A stretch of 64,000 nt of DNA from Lepeophtheirus salmonis (Eukaryota > Arthropoda > Copepoda > Siphonostomatoida > Caligidae): assembly GCF_016086655.4 (NCBI RefSeq), contig NC_052134.2, forward strand, positions 11,098,001-11,162,000. The letters are read 5' to 3'. Shown here in pieces: positions 46,198 to 56,899 of the stretch. The position numbers and the translations under genes are program-made. The first letter of the stretch is position 1. Every line of letters starts with the position of its first letter. The notes beneath the pieces were generated by a model. The model saw only the letters and a program-made list of their open reading frames with translations. It searched no databases and had not been told where the DNA came from.

Positions 46198-48480
46198 TTA
46201 CTTCATAACCTTGCTACGATATTTTTTGTATTCCCTGATAATAAATTCCACGGTTTTATAGTGTCTTTTTGAGTCAAAAGGAAAATATTTAATTAGATCA
46301 CCGCATATTTCCATTTTGAGTCCTGCAGTTTCGGAATTTTCAATGAGAATGCAATGTATCTCGATGCAGCATTTAAAATAATCTTCCTCAATTCCATGCC
46401 ACAAATGATTGATCCCTCAGCTAGTTTTCGGCTATGAGAGCCTTGCAATTACTTAAATCCCCTTTTATGACTGAAAAGAAAGCCAACAAATACCGGGGCC
46501 TTTAAGCTGCTTTTGTCAGTAATTTTAATATTTAACCTTATCAGTTCCCTCAAAATTTTCAATGCAGGACACTCTACAAAAGTATGCGCCTCGTTGTTAA
46601 ATAATTTGCTGCAATCTTTATAGGGATTAAAAAAATTTATTGTTCGATTTAAAAATATAGAAGTGTGAGGTAAACTTCCTTCCATCATAGATTCCACTTA
46701 ATGACCTTCATATACTTATTTTCCATTTTTGTGTTAACTCTGGTTTGAAGATATAACAGACGCAAAACTGTTGTTGCATAAACAGATCCTAGTTGCTTAA
46801 AATTAAATTGTAAATGCCAAGGACGAGGGACAGATATAAGACTGCCTTTCTTTGCAGAGGAAAAATACCTTCCACTAAAAAAAATGTTACGTGGACTTAT
46901 GTCATATAGAGTCATGCCTTCATCCCTCAAAGAAATTTGTTTTAACTCTTCAGGTGCCAGAAGATATTTGAAGAAAGGAATTTTTATATATTTTTGTCAA
47001 ATAATATCTACATTACTGTTTGAGTCGTAGCTAGGTGTTTTACTTTACATAACTCTGTAAGATGCGGCCCATTTGCTTGAGATATCCCAAATGACAGAAT
47101 TAGATAGATCTGATCCCAAAATTAAAATCCTTTATGTTGCAGAATTAGTTTAATGAAGTCTACACTCCAAATCAGGTCTTCTAATGACATTAATAAATAT
47201 CATCACATATATTTTCGGTAATATGCTGTGCAGTAGAGTTAAGTCCCCCCCTTATTGCGAATATGGTCTCTTGAGAGTTGGAATGTAGCCATGGTGAGAA
47301 AAATGTCCCAGTCAAGTGTCCTCTTCCTTCAACTCCCTTTTTGCCACAGATGAAATAGCTGTAGCAGTATAAATATTTTTTGACGCTAATTTTGTATTAT
47401 AAAGATCTTCCATTTTTTGAAGATTGAACTTTAACCATTCGCGACACCAAATGTTGGCAAGAGAGTTTAACGATGTCCAATTTGATTCATGAATTTATTC
47501 TTCAATTTAATTCTTAAAATATGGACAACATCCCTCCCTGGTTAAAATCGCCAATTTCCACATGCCCATAGGGAGTATGGTTGTTTTTTCATTGTTCATA
47601 ATTAGGGCTGCGATATTAATAAATTTTATAAAGACATTTAAAATGGATTCGATTTGTTTATAAGTTGACATTCAGAGTTTCCTTCTACCATTATTGTAAG
47701 TTCATCTGCCTATAAATCTAATAAATGTTTTTCATTTCCAAAGTTAACACCGAAGCCTTTATATTTTCTAAGTAGAAAACTATTGATGATCTCCATAGCT
47801 GCAACAAATAATAATAGGGATACAGGACATCCCCGCCTACAAATCTACCTAAGAGTTATGAGATTGCTCCTTTGTCCATCAATCTCTTTTGTCGATGACC
47901 CGTTGTATAATGAAACTCTGATTGGATTGAAAAAAAACATCGTTTAAGCAACAGCTTTTTTACGGCTCTGAGAAGAAAATTGTATTTTATATTATCAAAT
48001 TCTTTATTGAAATCAATAGCAATTATTGTAACGTGAATATTTCTCTGTCTAGTTGAGTCCAGAGAAATTTGAATATTTCTAGAAATATCGTAGATTTGCC
48101 TATTCTTTTTTAAGAAAAACCTTTTTGCTCAACTCTCAGTCCTTTATTGAGGTAAGGCTCACATTGCTTTGCTAGAACTATGGCCAATATTCTGTAAGAT
48201 TTGCTGAGTATGGTTAAGGGACGCCAATGGCTAGGCAAAGTTCCACTTCCATTCTTTGGAATAAAAGAAATCCTAACACTTATGAGAGACCTAGAGACTA
48301 GGCCCCTCTTCTCCATTTGTTTACCAAAACTAACTAAATAGGGGAAAATTTCTTTTAACAAAATTGAATAAATTTCACCTCTAATACTCTCAGGCCACCA
48401 TACCATATTGTCGTTGAAATATTTCCTGTAGATTGGCATGAAACTTCAATATCAATTCTGACTCAGTAAGCACATTCTGA
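46198..48480 (-). mobile_element. LINE copy 4: RT fingers to C-terminus, the most complete 3' part
   Basis: From right to left: RT fingers (PYLVSFGKQMEKRGLVSRSL, SFIPKNGSGTLPSHWRPLTI, LSKSYRILAIVLAKQCEPYL; 48439-48110). Motif A follows as AIDFNKEFDNIKYNFLLRAV (near 48020-47960; the family has FDKAFD-like Asp). The catalytic box is KHLLDL-stop-ADELTIMVEGNSE (near 47730-47680), where YADD became stop-A-D-E. The CTD continues with DEGMTLYDISPRNIFFSGRY and VPRPWHLQFNFKQLG (46930-46790), the degenerate zinc-knuckle DCSKLFNNEAHTFVECP (near 46620-46570), and the end block DLIKYFPFDSKRHYKTVEFI (near 46300-46240). Neighbouring LINE copies match block by block. No endonuclease part was seen, so it is 5'-truncated. 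Inactive. Confidence 0.87.
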
Positions 48481-48499
48481 CCTGCAATATTTTTTTTAA

Positions 48500-49850
48500 C
48501 TCTTTTAAAGGAGAAGACTGTTGAAATAGACAGATCCCAGAAAAGGGAAAAAACAATTTTCTATAAACTATACCTAAGGGGTTCTTTAATAAAAGCAAAA
48601 TACTTTTAACAACATTAAAAAAAAAAACACAATGTAAAGTTTTATTTAAAAGTTATAATTTTTACTTGACTATTTAGGAGGGGAACTGAAAACTTTCTAA
48701 AGCGGGGTGAAATAACAGTTTTTTTTTTCTTAGCGTATCAACCATGGTTTGAAACTGGATGAGTCAGAATGAGATAATCATTCTGTATCCCTACATATTG
48801 TTAATAATATAAACAGATCAGCTTTCCTTAAAATCCTACATATATACCGGGTCTTGCTAATGTTTTCATACCAAAATGAAAGAGTAAAACAATGATTTAT
48901 AGATTTTTCTGTCAACGGCAAGGTATTTATTTATAAATATTAGAAGTACAAAAAAAATACATGCAAGGGAGTTTGTTTTTTAATAAAAAACATTATTTAA
49001 ATTTTTAGTTAAAAATTAATATCCATGTAAAGACCTTAAAAACAAAAATCAAACTATTACAAACTAATATATAAAAAGCTTTACATATTCACACATATAT
49101 AATATAATATTTACTTAACAAAAATAAAACCATCAAAACAACTCAAATGAAAAAACATACCTTAAACTGAATTTTCTATCATATACTTCTTATATAGCGT
49201 AAAATAAGCCTATGCATACATTTATACTGAAATTATATGGATGGAACACATTTAATTTGCCCAATTAGGACCAAAGGCTTACCATTTTTCCGAATTTGAA
49301 CAGCTCTTTATAGTAAAGTGATAATTTAAAAAAAAACCATTAATCTAAAAGTTTCAAAATTTGCACATGTATATTCCCTGACTATTATTTTACAATTAAG
49401 TTTTAACATAAAGAAGGTGTACCTAAAAAATAATTTACGCAAGAAACTCTTTTATTTGTTGTGCAAATCAAAAAAAATTAATAAAGTCTATTTCATTCCA
49501 AATGTATATTTTTTTAAACAAAAAATGGATTTACGGGTCTCAAAATTTGTATATATATCCCTACTACGTATAAGTGTGAGGCGTCCCATTTTTGAACTTG
49601 TTCTTATGAATATAGCTACAAATATTAATATTGAAAGTACTACATATCTAAAAAATAAGATATTATCTCGACCACCATGAGTGTCTTCAGAAAAAAAAAA
49701 AAAAAAAAAGATCAAATAAACTAAATATCACACGTTTAAACTGGTATAAATAGCCACGTAGAAAAATTGATAATTTCAGTCTTAATGGAGTAATTCAGCA
49801 GCATAGTTCCACTATGAGCCTTACAGTTCGGGAATCCTCCTATTTAAAAT
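48500..49850. other. AT-rich gene-free stretch
   Basis: No coding similarity. A TACCGGGT-type sequence near 48846 resembles a mariner end but has no partner. An A19 run lies near 49690. Confidence 0.4.
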
Positions 49851-49854
49851 AGTT

Positions 49855-50040
49855 TATCTCTCTGCTGCCAATATCAAGATAGTCCTTAGATTTCTTCCGT
49901 CAATCATCCTGTCTTTTGTGGGTTTTTGAGCAATAAACGCTTCACAATTACTGATAGCCGTATCAATATCATTTTCCTCAGCTGAAGTCTGCTTACTTTT
50001 AGACGGAATATCAAATAGCACAAACGCCTACCAATATCTT
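49855..50040 (-). pseudogene. unassigned coding-like relic
   Basis: The minus strand reads FDIPSKSKQTSAEENDIDTA, then ISNCEAFIAQKPTKDRMIDG and RNLRTILILAAER before a stop. Composition looks like real protein rather than translated AT-rich DNA. I recognise no family. It could be a piece of a transposon ORF or of a host exon. Confidence 0.3.
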
Positions 50041-50299
50041 GGTTCAAATCTACAATATATTTGTAGTTAATTAAAGTAAAATGTTTTAATACTGTTATTT
50101 ATTCGTCCACAGTCTATACAATATAGTGAAAAACTAATCAAACTAGTTTAAATCTGAAATTAGGAGGTAAGTTTTTGACCATCATTGATGCCATACAAAG
50201 AACACATAATCCTCCTCTCGAGTTTTGTATGCATTCAATATCTACAACATTTAAAAAAATATTGGTTACATATAATTATGATTTTAAGTATAGTTGATC

Positions 50300-50640
50300 G
50301 TGAATATGATCATCTCAGGCAGTAATAACGGCTTCCTATCGGGTGCAATATTTGTTACAGGTGCTTTTAATTTAGGGTTCTGCCATGGCAGCCTACTCCT
50401 AATTGACAGAGTTATTTAAGGCCTCAACACTTATGAGTCCTATTCTGCACTCTTGGGACTACAATGTTCCTATCGCTCAGAAAGTAGATAAACCAGTGAT
50501 TTTGGTGGCTTTTAGCTATATCGAAATTTAATCTCTTCTCACATGAAAAAATAATGACTTTAAGAACTGCAGTATGCTTGAGCTGATCGAAAAAGAATTT
50601 GGTACGGTCCAAGCACTTTTTCATCATCTCTGTTGTCATG
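50300..50640 (-). pseudogene. mariner transposase fragment K, first-Asp segment
   Basis: A 71-codon minus-strand frame (50639-50424) reads KFFFDQLKHTAVLKVIIFSC then EKRLNFDIAKSHQNHWFIYF and RNIVVPRVQNRTHK. This fits the mariner stretch around the first catalytic Asp (family: V-I-F-S-D-E-K-x-F-x-V-D-x-x-x-N-x-Q-N-D-R). Here the Asp is Cys (FSCEK), so the active site is dead. Weak continuation towards 50300. No N-terminal or C-terminal parts were found next to it. Confidence 0.65.
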
Positions 50641-50649
50641 AGTAGTACT

Positions 50650-52005
50650 TTTTGGGCTCACAGAGAGACACTCTTCACTTTTGTCCATATTAGTCAGATA
50701 AGTGAATAAATATTAAGATTTGAGGTTTTTTATTGCAAAATACAAAGCAAGATGCATGTTTGGCTATCTAATTTATAGTTAATGGAGATTAAACTATCGG
50801 TAATATCAGTTATAATATTAGAAATTAATTGATCCGATATAGCCTATAGATTGGGCAAGTTAATTTAATGTAATGCCAATTACTTTGTAGATTTTAGAAG
50901 ATAAATTATTTATTACGTTATCTTGCATACAGTTCCTACAAATCGGTCTCACCATACAAAAATCTGGTAAAATGAAGGATCATATATGAAAGCTAATATT
51001 TTTTTAAAATATCTTTATATTTTTGCTAACACCGAAGAATCCCCTGATATGTATTACAACTTAAAAAGATTTACTGTCAATAAAGTTCGATTTGGATTGA
51101 TTTTTTTCTGTTAAACTTTTAATTTTCTATAGAATATTTAATGAATATGCTAAATAGGGTTTTGTAAAAAAGTTTCAAAATTAAATATTATTAAGTGAAT
51201 TATTTGAATAATTGTAATAAATAATAAATATTTTAGAAACAAGAAAATTATACTTCAATATATATATTTTTTAAAAGCAATGTATTTGATTTTGATTTTT
51301 TGATTAAATGTAAGTAATCTTATAAAAATACTTATTTATATTTAATTTCTAAACTTTTCATACCTCTACCATATGCATTGCTTTTTTCAAATTGTGAAAT
51401 TATTGACTATGAACTTTTGATAAATTAAAGTCAAAGGATTGGGAAAAAAGAGTGTAGAGTTTGTAGGCACATCAAAATCCATCAGTCATCGTATAATATT
51501 CTTACCAAAGGCCAGAGGGGGGCTTGGAATGATTGAATTTGAGTAAAATTGGAACATTTTGGTTTTTTCTTGAAACAATAGAGCAAATTTCGCAAATTAT
51601 TTATGGAAGAATTGGGAGGGAACGTAACCAATACTATGACATCACCATTTTTACATTTTGTACATCATTTTTGTTTTGTTTAATGTAGTTATATGAAATC
51701 CGATCTTTTTTTGTATACCACTCCCCAATCACCTCTTTTCGCATTACAGCCCCTGACATCAAATCACCGCTCCAGTGGGGTGGTATGCCCCATTTTGGAA
51801 AACTCTGATATACATCATGGAAAACTATATACATAGGTTGCTACTTGTATTTTTGGCCTCGGAGAGACTATGCGTTTTCAGCTCTATCTGTTGTATCCAG
51901 TTAATTATTTAATATTTACAAGTTTCAACTTTAAAATAACATTTTCTTATTTATACAAGATTTTACTATTTTATGGTGATCAAAAATATTATTAATTAAA
52001 TAGCT
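50650..52005. other. AT-rich gene-free stretch
   Basis: No firm feature. The 66-codon minus frame 51634-51834 (FPKWGIPPHWSGDLMSGAV) is less AT-biased but unrecognised. Confidence 0.4.
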
Positions 52006-52009
52006 ATCT

Positions 52010-52340
52010 TTTGATCATTTGTCAGATTAGGTGGGCTTCAACGTGAACAAATCTTCTTTACATCCAAATTTTCATTCCATATCTTGTAGATATACTGATC
52101 CCCAAAGATGGTTCAATCTTCCTTTAAGTGACATGACGATCTTGTTTTATTAGTTCATGCGCAGCATCGGTGTATTGTGGCACAATTTTGGATGACCTTA
52201 ACAAAATTTGTCATGGGACGAACTCCAGCCTTGCTTGAATTCGTTATTCAAGTTTTTTATTTTACTATAGGATTGGACATTATCACCATATAAGGAATTA
52301 AGTTCATCGATGCACTGTTGCGTTGACAATCTACGTCAAA
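52010..52340 (-). pseudogene. mariner transposase fragment L, HTH_48-type N-terminus
   Basis: On the minus strand: LSTQQCIDELNSLYGDNVQS then YSKIKNLNNEFKQGWSSSHD (about 52331-52215) match the first helix-turn-helix and linker of the SETMAR/Mos1-like mariner type (family: x-x-C-I-x-x-L-x-x-x-Y-G-x-x-A-P-S-x-x-T-V-x-x-W-x-x-x-F-x-x-G-R). After a stop, HPKLCHNTP and, in another frame, HELIKQDRHVT and KIEPSLGISIST give the second helix-turn-helix. RRFVHVEAHL is near 52040. The catalytic domain is absent. Confidence 0.8.
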
Positions 52341-52344
52341 AGTA

Positions 52345-53985
52345 ATAAAAAAAGATTCTGTAAAATAATCAAATCACGTTTATTTAGCAAAACAATAATA
52401 TACAATTGATGTTATTAGCTATCAACTGGATACAACAGATGGGGCTTACTACACATAGTTTCTTTTTAAGGGCAGAAATATTATTAGCAACCTACGTAAT
52501 CTCAATTTCAAATGTACAGACATACATAAATAGTTTGCCTTAATATCAAGGTGACTATATATAAGGTGTGTTGATAAGAAACTTGCAACGCAGTTTGGGT
52601 GACGTTAGCTGACAACTTTTTTGATGACGTCACATTGGAGCCAAGTTCAGCTTTACTAACTACTGATAAGTGTTAATTCTACATAAATACTAAAAGCCGA
52701 AGGAGAATAAAAAGTTGTGGACTGCGTGGTTCATTAATTCATTAATAGTGATTTGGATGGATTTTTCGTACGAAGGATTAAGATATACTCATCCACATCC
52801 AATCATTCTTTCCATTCCTAGGAATTCATATTTTTTCTATTTTTATATCCATTACATCTTCTGTTCCTCTCTTCAACTTCATGTTAAAGGGATCTCGGGT
52901 CTTTGTCCCTCACTGTGCGGATATCCTCTTATTTAATGTAAAAATCCTGCATTGTGCAAATACACTTCACATCAAGGTCTATGATAGTGACTTCTTACCT
53001 CGTGAATCATGCCTCTATGCTCAAGAATACATAAATATCTCCATATCTTTTACGAGATCATCTTATTATTCTATATAAGAGAACTATGGAGTTCCATAAA
53101 ACGACAGAATAATCGACTGAAATATTCAATGAGGAACAGGGAAAGTTCTCATCCTCCATTCACTGCTACTTAATTTAAGTTCTTGACACCTTTTTTCCTT
53201 AAGTCAACTCTACTTTGTCTCTTACTCGAAGAAAACTATTTCATTAATAAGTGTCCTTGATATATATAACGCAGAAATGTATGGTTAATATGGATAACTT
53301 TATAACCTGGACAATTTAATCCTAGCCTCTGATTAGTGATTTCTTTACTACTTGTGAGTCCGTTTTGTAGAGACGTCAAAATCATTCTTATTATTTTTTA
53401 GTTAAATGTGATTGGGCTGTATTATAAACTATTCTAAGCTAAATAAAAATTGGAATGCTTTAGAAAACTTGGTTTCCATAATATTATTAAGATACATATA
53501 ATTATGTAGAGAGATAAGCCAAAGAAGCTTAATCAATCATTTTCGGTAATATTAGTAAGATAATCTGATTGAACTCTATATTTATTATATTCAAGGTAAA
53601 TGACAAATTAAGATCTTATTGTTAGTTAATGTTTTTCATATGAACATTTCATATTTAGTGCATAATATCCACTTATTTCTAATATCCCTTGATGGACCAG
53701 TGTTTTTTTTTTTTCCGATGCAGTTGAATTTATGAATGCAGTAGTCTTTTGAGTTTTGTTCAAAGTAGTACTCCATGCCCTATTATTATACAAAATTATA
53801 TTCTTAATTTTGTTATATTATCTTGTGATTAAGTTTGCAAAGATAAATATTAATTATACAATAAATTAGAGTTATATGGAGGATTTTGTTGGCGTACTTC
53901 TGAAAGGAGATTGATCAATATAGGGATATATTATTAATTTTAGTACTGTAATCTTTAAAGGATAAAAAAAAAAGGCAAATAAATC
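52345..53985. other. gene-free stretch with one possible mariner end
   Basis: At 52565 the sequence GTGTGTTGATAAGAAACTTG resembles the left end of a SETMAR-like mariner, followed by a noncoding 5' region that contains a TGACGTCA octamer at 52625-52632. No transposase follows. The rest is AT-rich. Confidence 0.35.
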
Positions 53986-53989
53986 TCTT

Positions 53990-54295
53990 ATCGAAAAATT
54001 GACCATTCCACCCTTGTAAGGCTCTTTCCACCCACTTTTTTGATAGCTCTCTCGACCATCTAGTATGAAATCTCAAGATTTCTTCTATGGATCCTCGTGG
54101 ACTTGGTGGAATTAGCTTAGGCTGTTTACTTTAACTCTTCCAAGTACAATTTAATCTTTTTTTACAGTTCCCTTTTTCCTTTCTAACATTTTGGACTTAC
54201 TGACAGCGTAAAAGGTGGTTCTGGAGTCCCCAACCGCTCGGAGTGCTCGAATGGAAATTTATCGATCTTGTTCAATTGTAATTTTCTTGACTTGC
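53990..54295 (-). pseudogene. mariner transposase fragment M, N-terminal domain
   Basis: The minus strand reads ISIRALRAVGDSRTTFYAVS then KSKMLERKKGTVKKRLNC (about 54255-54145). This matches the first helix-turn-helix and basic linker of a mariner subfamily (V-S-R-T-T-V-Y-x-V-x-K-S-K-x-L... G-S-G-K-K-R). SPRGSIEEILRFHTRW and LSKKWVERALQGW (54100-54005) fit the second helix-turn-helix. Stops separate the blocks. No catalytic domain follows. Confidence 0.65.
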
Positions 54296-54299
54296 ACCT

Positions 54300-54720
54300 A
54301 AGATAGAGAGCTCAGACTTGTTTATATATGTAACTAAATGTTTATGCTTTAGTACATCGAGATATGAATTAATTTCAATTACTCAATCTTAATTAATTAT
54401 TGAATGGATAATTGTTATGATTTTAATTAATCAATAGGTATCTTCCTTTAGAATTTTCTAATCTAAAGCTAAATTTATTTATGCAAACACAATTTTTGTT
54501 TGTTTGTTGAAGCGCCACATAAGTGTATATTAGAATGTCTCTTAAATGGTAGAAAGCAGTATTTTCTGGATCTCTTATAACTTTTCAGTTACTGAGTTGT
54601 TTGCATTATCTCTAAGATTGTATTTATTGAAGGTATTGAAGATTGTTTTGAGCTAAGAAATCATATTTCATTTTTTTGTTAATCAATTATAAAAATCCAA
54701 AATATAAGTTAAAATTGATT
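54300..54720. other. AT-rich gene-free stretch
   Basis: Nothing recognised. Confidence 0.5.
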
Positions 54721-54721
54721 T

Positions 54722-54860
54722 TTTAACGGCGTAACTCAGTGGACAAAGTAGTAAGAAAAAATTATTCTCTCGAACTCAATGTGCGTAGGTTCAATACTTA
54801 CTGGCTCCAGGAGAAGGAAATAAATATTATTTATGTGTACTTAAAAGACAATTTCTATGT
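54722..54860 (+). mobile_element. tRNA-derived SINE
   Basis: Internal RNA polymerase III promoter boxes are visible: an A box TAACTCAGTGG (54732-54742; consensus TRGYNNARNGG, one mismatch) and a B box GGTTCAATACT (54789-54799; consensus GGTTCRANNCC, one mismatch in the last two bases). Spacing is 46 bp, as in tRNA genes. No intact cloverleaf can be drawn, so this is a tRNA-derived SINE or decayed tRNA pseudogene. Its 3' end is unclear; a T-rich and A-rich tail region follows by about 54.95 kb. Confidence 0.6.
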
Positions 54861-55194
54861 CAGATAGAGTAATGCAGGGATCGACGGTCGTTCAAAATGA
54901 GCCACTATCCAAAAGGGCTATTCAATTTTTTTTTTACCAAACCCTATGAATCATTAAGTAGCCCAGAATATCACAAATATTGCATCATTTTTAGTCATGA
55001 CTAGTAAAGAGATAATTAAAAAAAAAAAAAGTTAAAATACCTTGGGGCAAGTGTTTTTTTAATTTATCAAAAGTTTATCTATATCTAACTATTTAAAGAA
55101 CATGAAATTGCGAACGTGTTAATTGAAATTTACGCCCTTTTATTTAACTAATTATATCTTAGTTAAACTATTTTTCCTATCGGATTCTACGATA

Positions 55195-55860
55195 AGTTAT
55201 TGTAAAGGTGTGAGCTCATACTACAAATGCTTTTTGGATAGACTTGTGGATGGCCGGTTCAGTTGTGAATATATTTTACATTTTTACTGGCTGAAAGGGG
55301 AAAACGCGTCGAAAGCGACCAAGACAACTAGCTATATATTTGGGACCAATACTCTTTTGGTTCGTGTTACAAAACAGTGGGTCTAAAATTCTTTTTTGTT
55401 AGCTCAATTCTGCCCTCTACCTTGAACAACTAGACCGTTTGAAGCTGGAGATCGAACATGCCGGGATAAAATTTTAGAATAGAAGACAACAAGACATTAT
55501 TAAGACAACACCAGGCCTCACAAGTCTTTGTTGCCACGCTAGAAGCTATGAGATCTCGAATGGGAAGTTTTTATAGATCTACCCTACAGTAAAGGCCTTG
55601 CACCAAGTGACTACTACATGTTCCTGTCTATAGTGAACGTGCTTTGGGGTACAAATTTGGCCTCAATAGAAGCCCATGAAAATTGGATGTCTGAGTTTTT
55701 TTTCCAATAGGGACAAGGGCTTTTACGAAAAGGGCATGATTAAATTGAATTTTCTGTGGCAAAAAGTTATGGAACAGAATAGGGCCTACTTGGCAGAAAT
55801 AAGATGATTGTAATACTTCTTATAAATCATTGAAATAAAGCCGTAAAATCGAAACTACTT
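55195..55860 (+). pseudogene. mariner transposase relic N (Mos1/SETMAR-like), centre deleted
   Basis: Plus strand: ILHFYWLKGENASKATKTTS and VRVTKQWV (55269-55382) give the N-terminal helix-turn-helix. The sequence then jumps to the third of the protein after the first Asp: LNSALYLEQLDRLKLEIEHA by frame (near 55408-55460) and DNTRPHKSLLP (near 55504-55540; second Asp retained). LPYSKGLAPSDYYMFLS (near 55580-55635) retains the third Asp, followed by NLASIEAHENWMSEFFF and the tail GLLRKGHD. The 3' end, CCCTATACC near 55855, resembles a mariner terminus. The segment with the first Asp is missing, so this is an internally deleted, frameshifted copy. Confidence 0.82.
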
Positions 55861-55869
55861 TTCCCTATA

Positions 55870-56895
55870 CCAATTATGTAAATGGATATATTTGATTGGG
55901 TTACATTCGCAGGGAAACCCTTATAAAGTACTACTTTATGCAATCTGAAAGAAGGAAACAAAGTGCTTATAGAATATGTAAAACAAATTTACCGGTTCTG
56001 GAATTATTTCTGGAAATTTACGGAAAGTTCTGAGCTAAAAATGTCACCCTTGTAAAAAAATAATTTCGCAACTACACACGAAGTGAAATATTGACAAATT
56101 TTTCCTTTAAAAATACACTTTACTCTAAAAATCATCCGTAATATTCGTTTTCAATGTCTGTTCTACTGTTGAGACCTTGAAAAATGACAATACTTACCTA
56201 TAATTTGAACTTAAAATTGCATGTATACAAAATTAGATAGTCAAACAAGCTTGATACAGGCCACCCTATTCTAATCCTACTTATTTTTTACTAAATCACG
56301 GCAAGTGTGTCTGCTCAGCCTTTATAATTTTTTTGCTATAATTTTACATGTTGATGAATCAGTGCTACTCTATCTCACCGATTAAATAATAATTTAAAAA
56401 AAATCTAATTTTCGTATTTAAAAATCGTTATTTTATAAATTGTTTTGATCAAAGAAGTATATTCCAATATTGACTGATCAGTTTTATGTATTATTTATAT
56501 TTCTAGATAGATAAATAATTGACCAAGTTTTCAACAGTTGAGGATGATAAATAACACCTCTAGTTATCTATTGAATAATTTTTTTTACATCATTCTTAAT
56601 GAAGTAGACATTTCTGTGAAGCTTTTGACCTTTTTATTTTATTAAAAATATATGGTTGATGAGCTATTCAACCATTTTTAGGGGGGATGCTTTAACAATT
56701 ATTCATTTCCCCCGGTAGACCAAATTTCTTCTTAAGTAAACAGTAGGGCTCATGTTATGTATGTATGTACCTAACCAATAACAAATAAGTATTCAGTTGA
56801 TATTACATAGTTTGTCTTAAAAAAAGTTATTTGTCATAGTTAAAGCATAATTCAATTTAGTCCAAACTACCTTTTATGAAATAATTATATACTCT
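55870..56895. other. AT-rich gene-free stretch
   Basis: No recognised feature. Confidence 0.5.
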
Positions 56896-56899
56896 TTAA

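Noticed and set aside
44030..51560. Apparent shared words (GGCACATCAAAA) between 44.05 kb and 51.46 kb
   Set aside because: The match is too short to separate from chance in AT-rich sequence.
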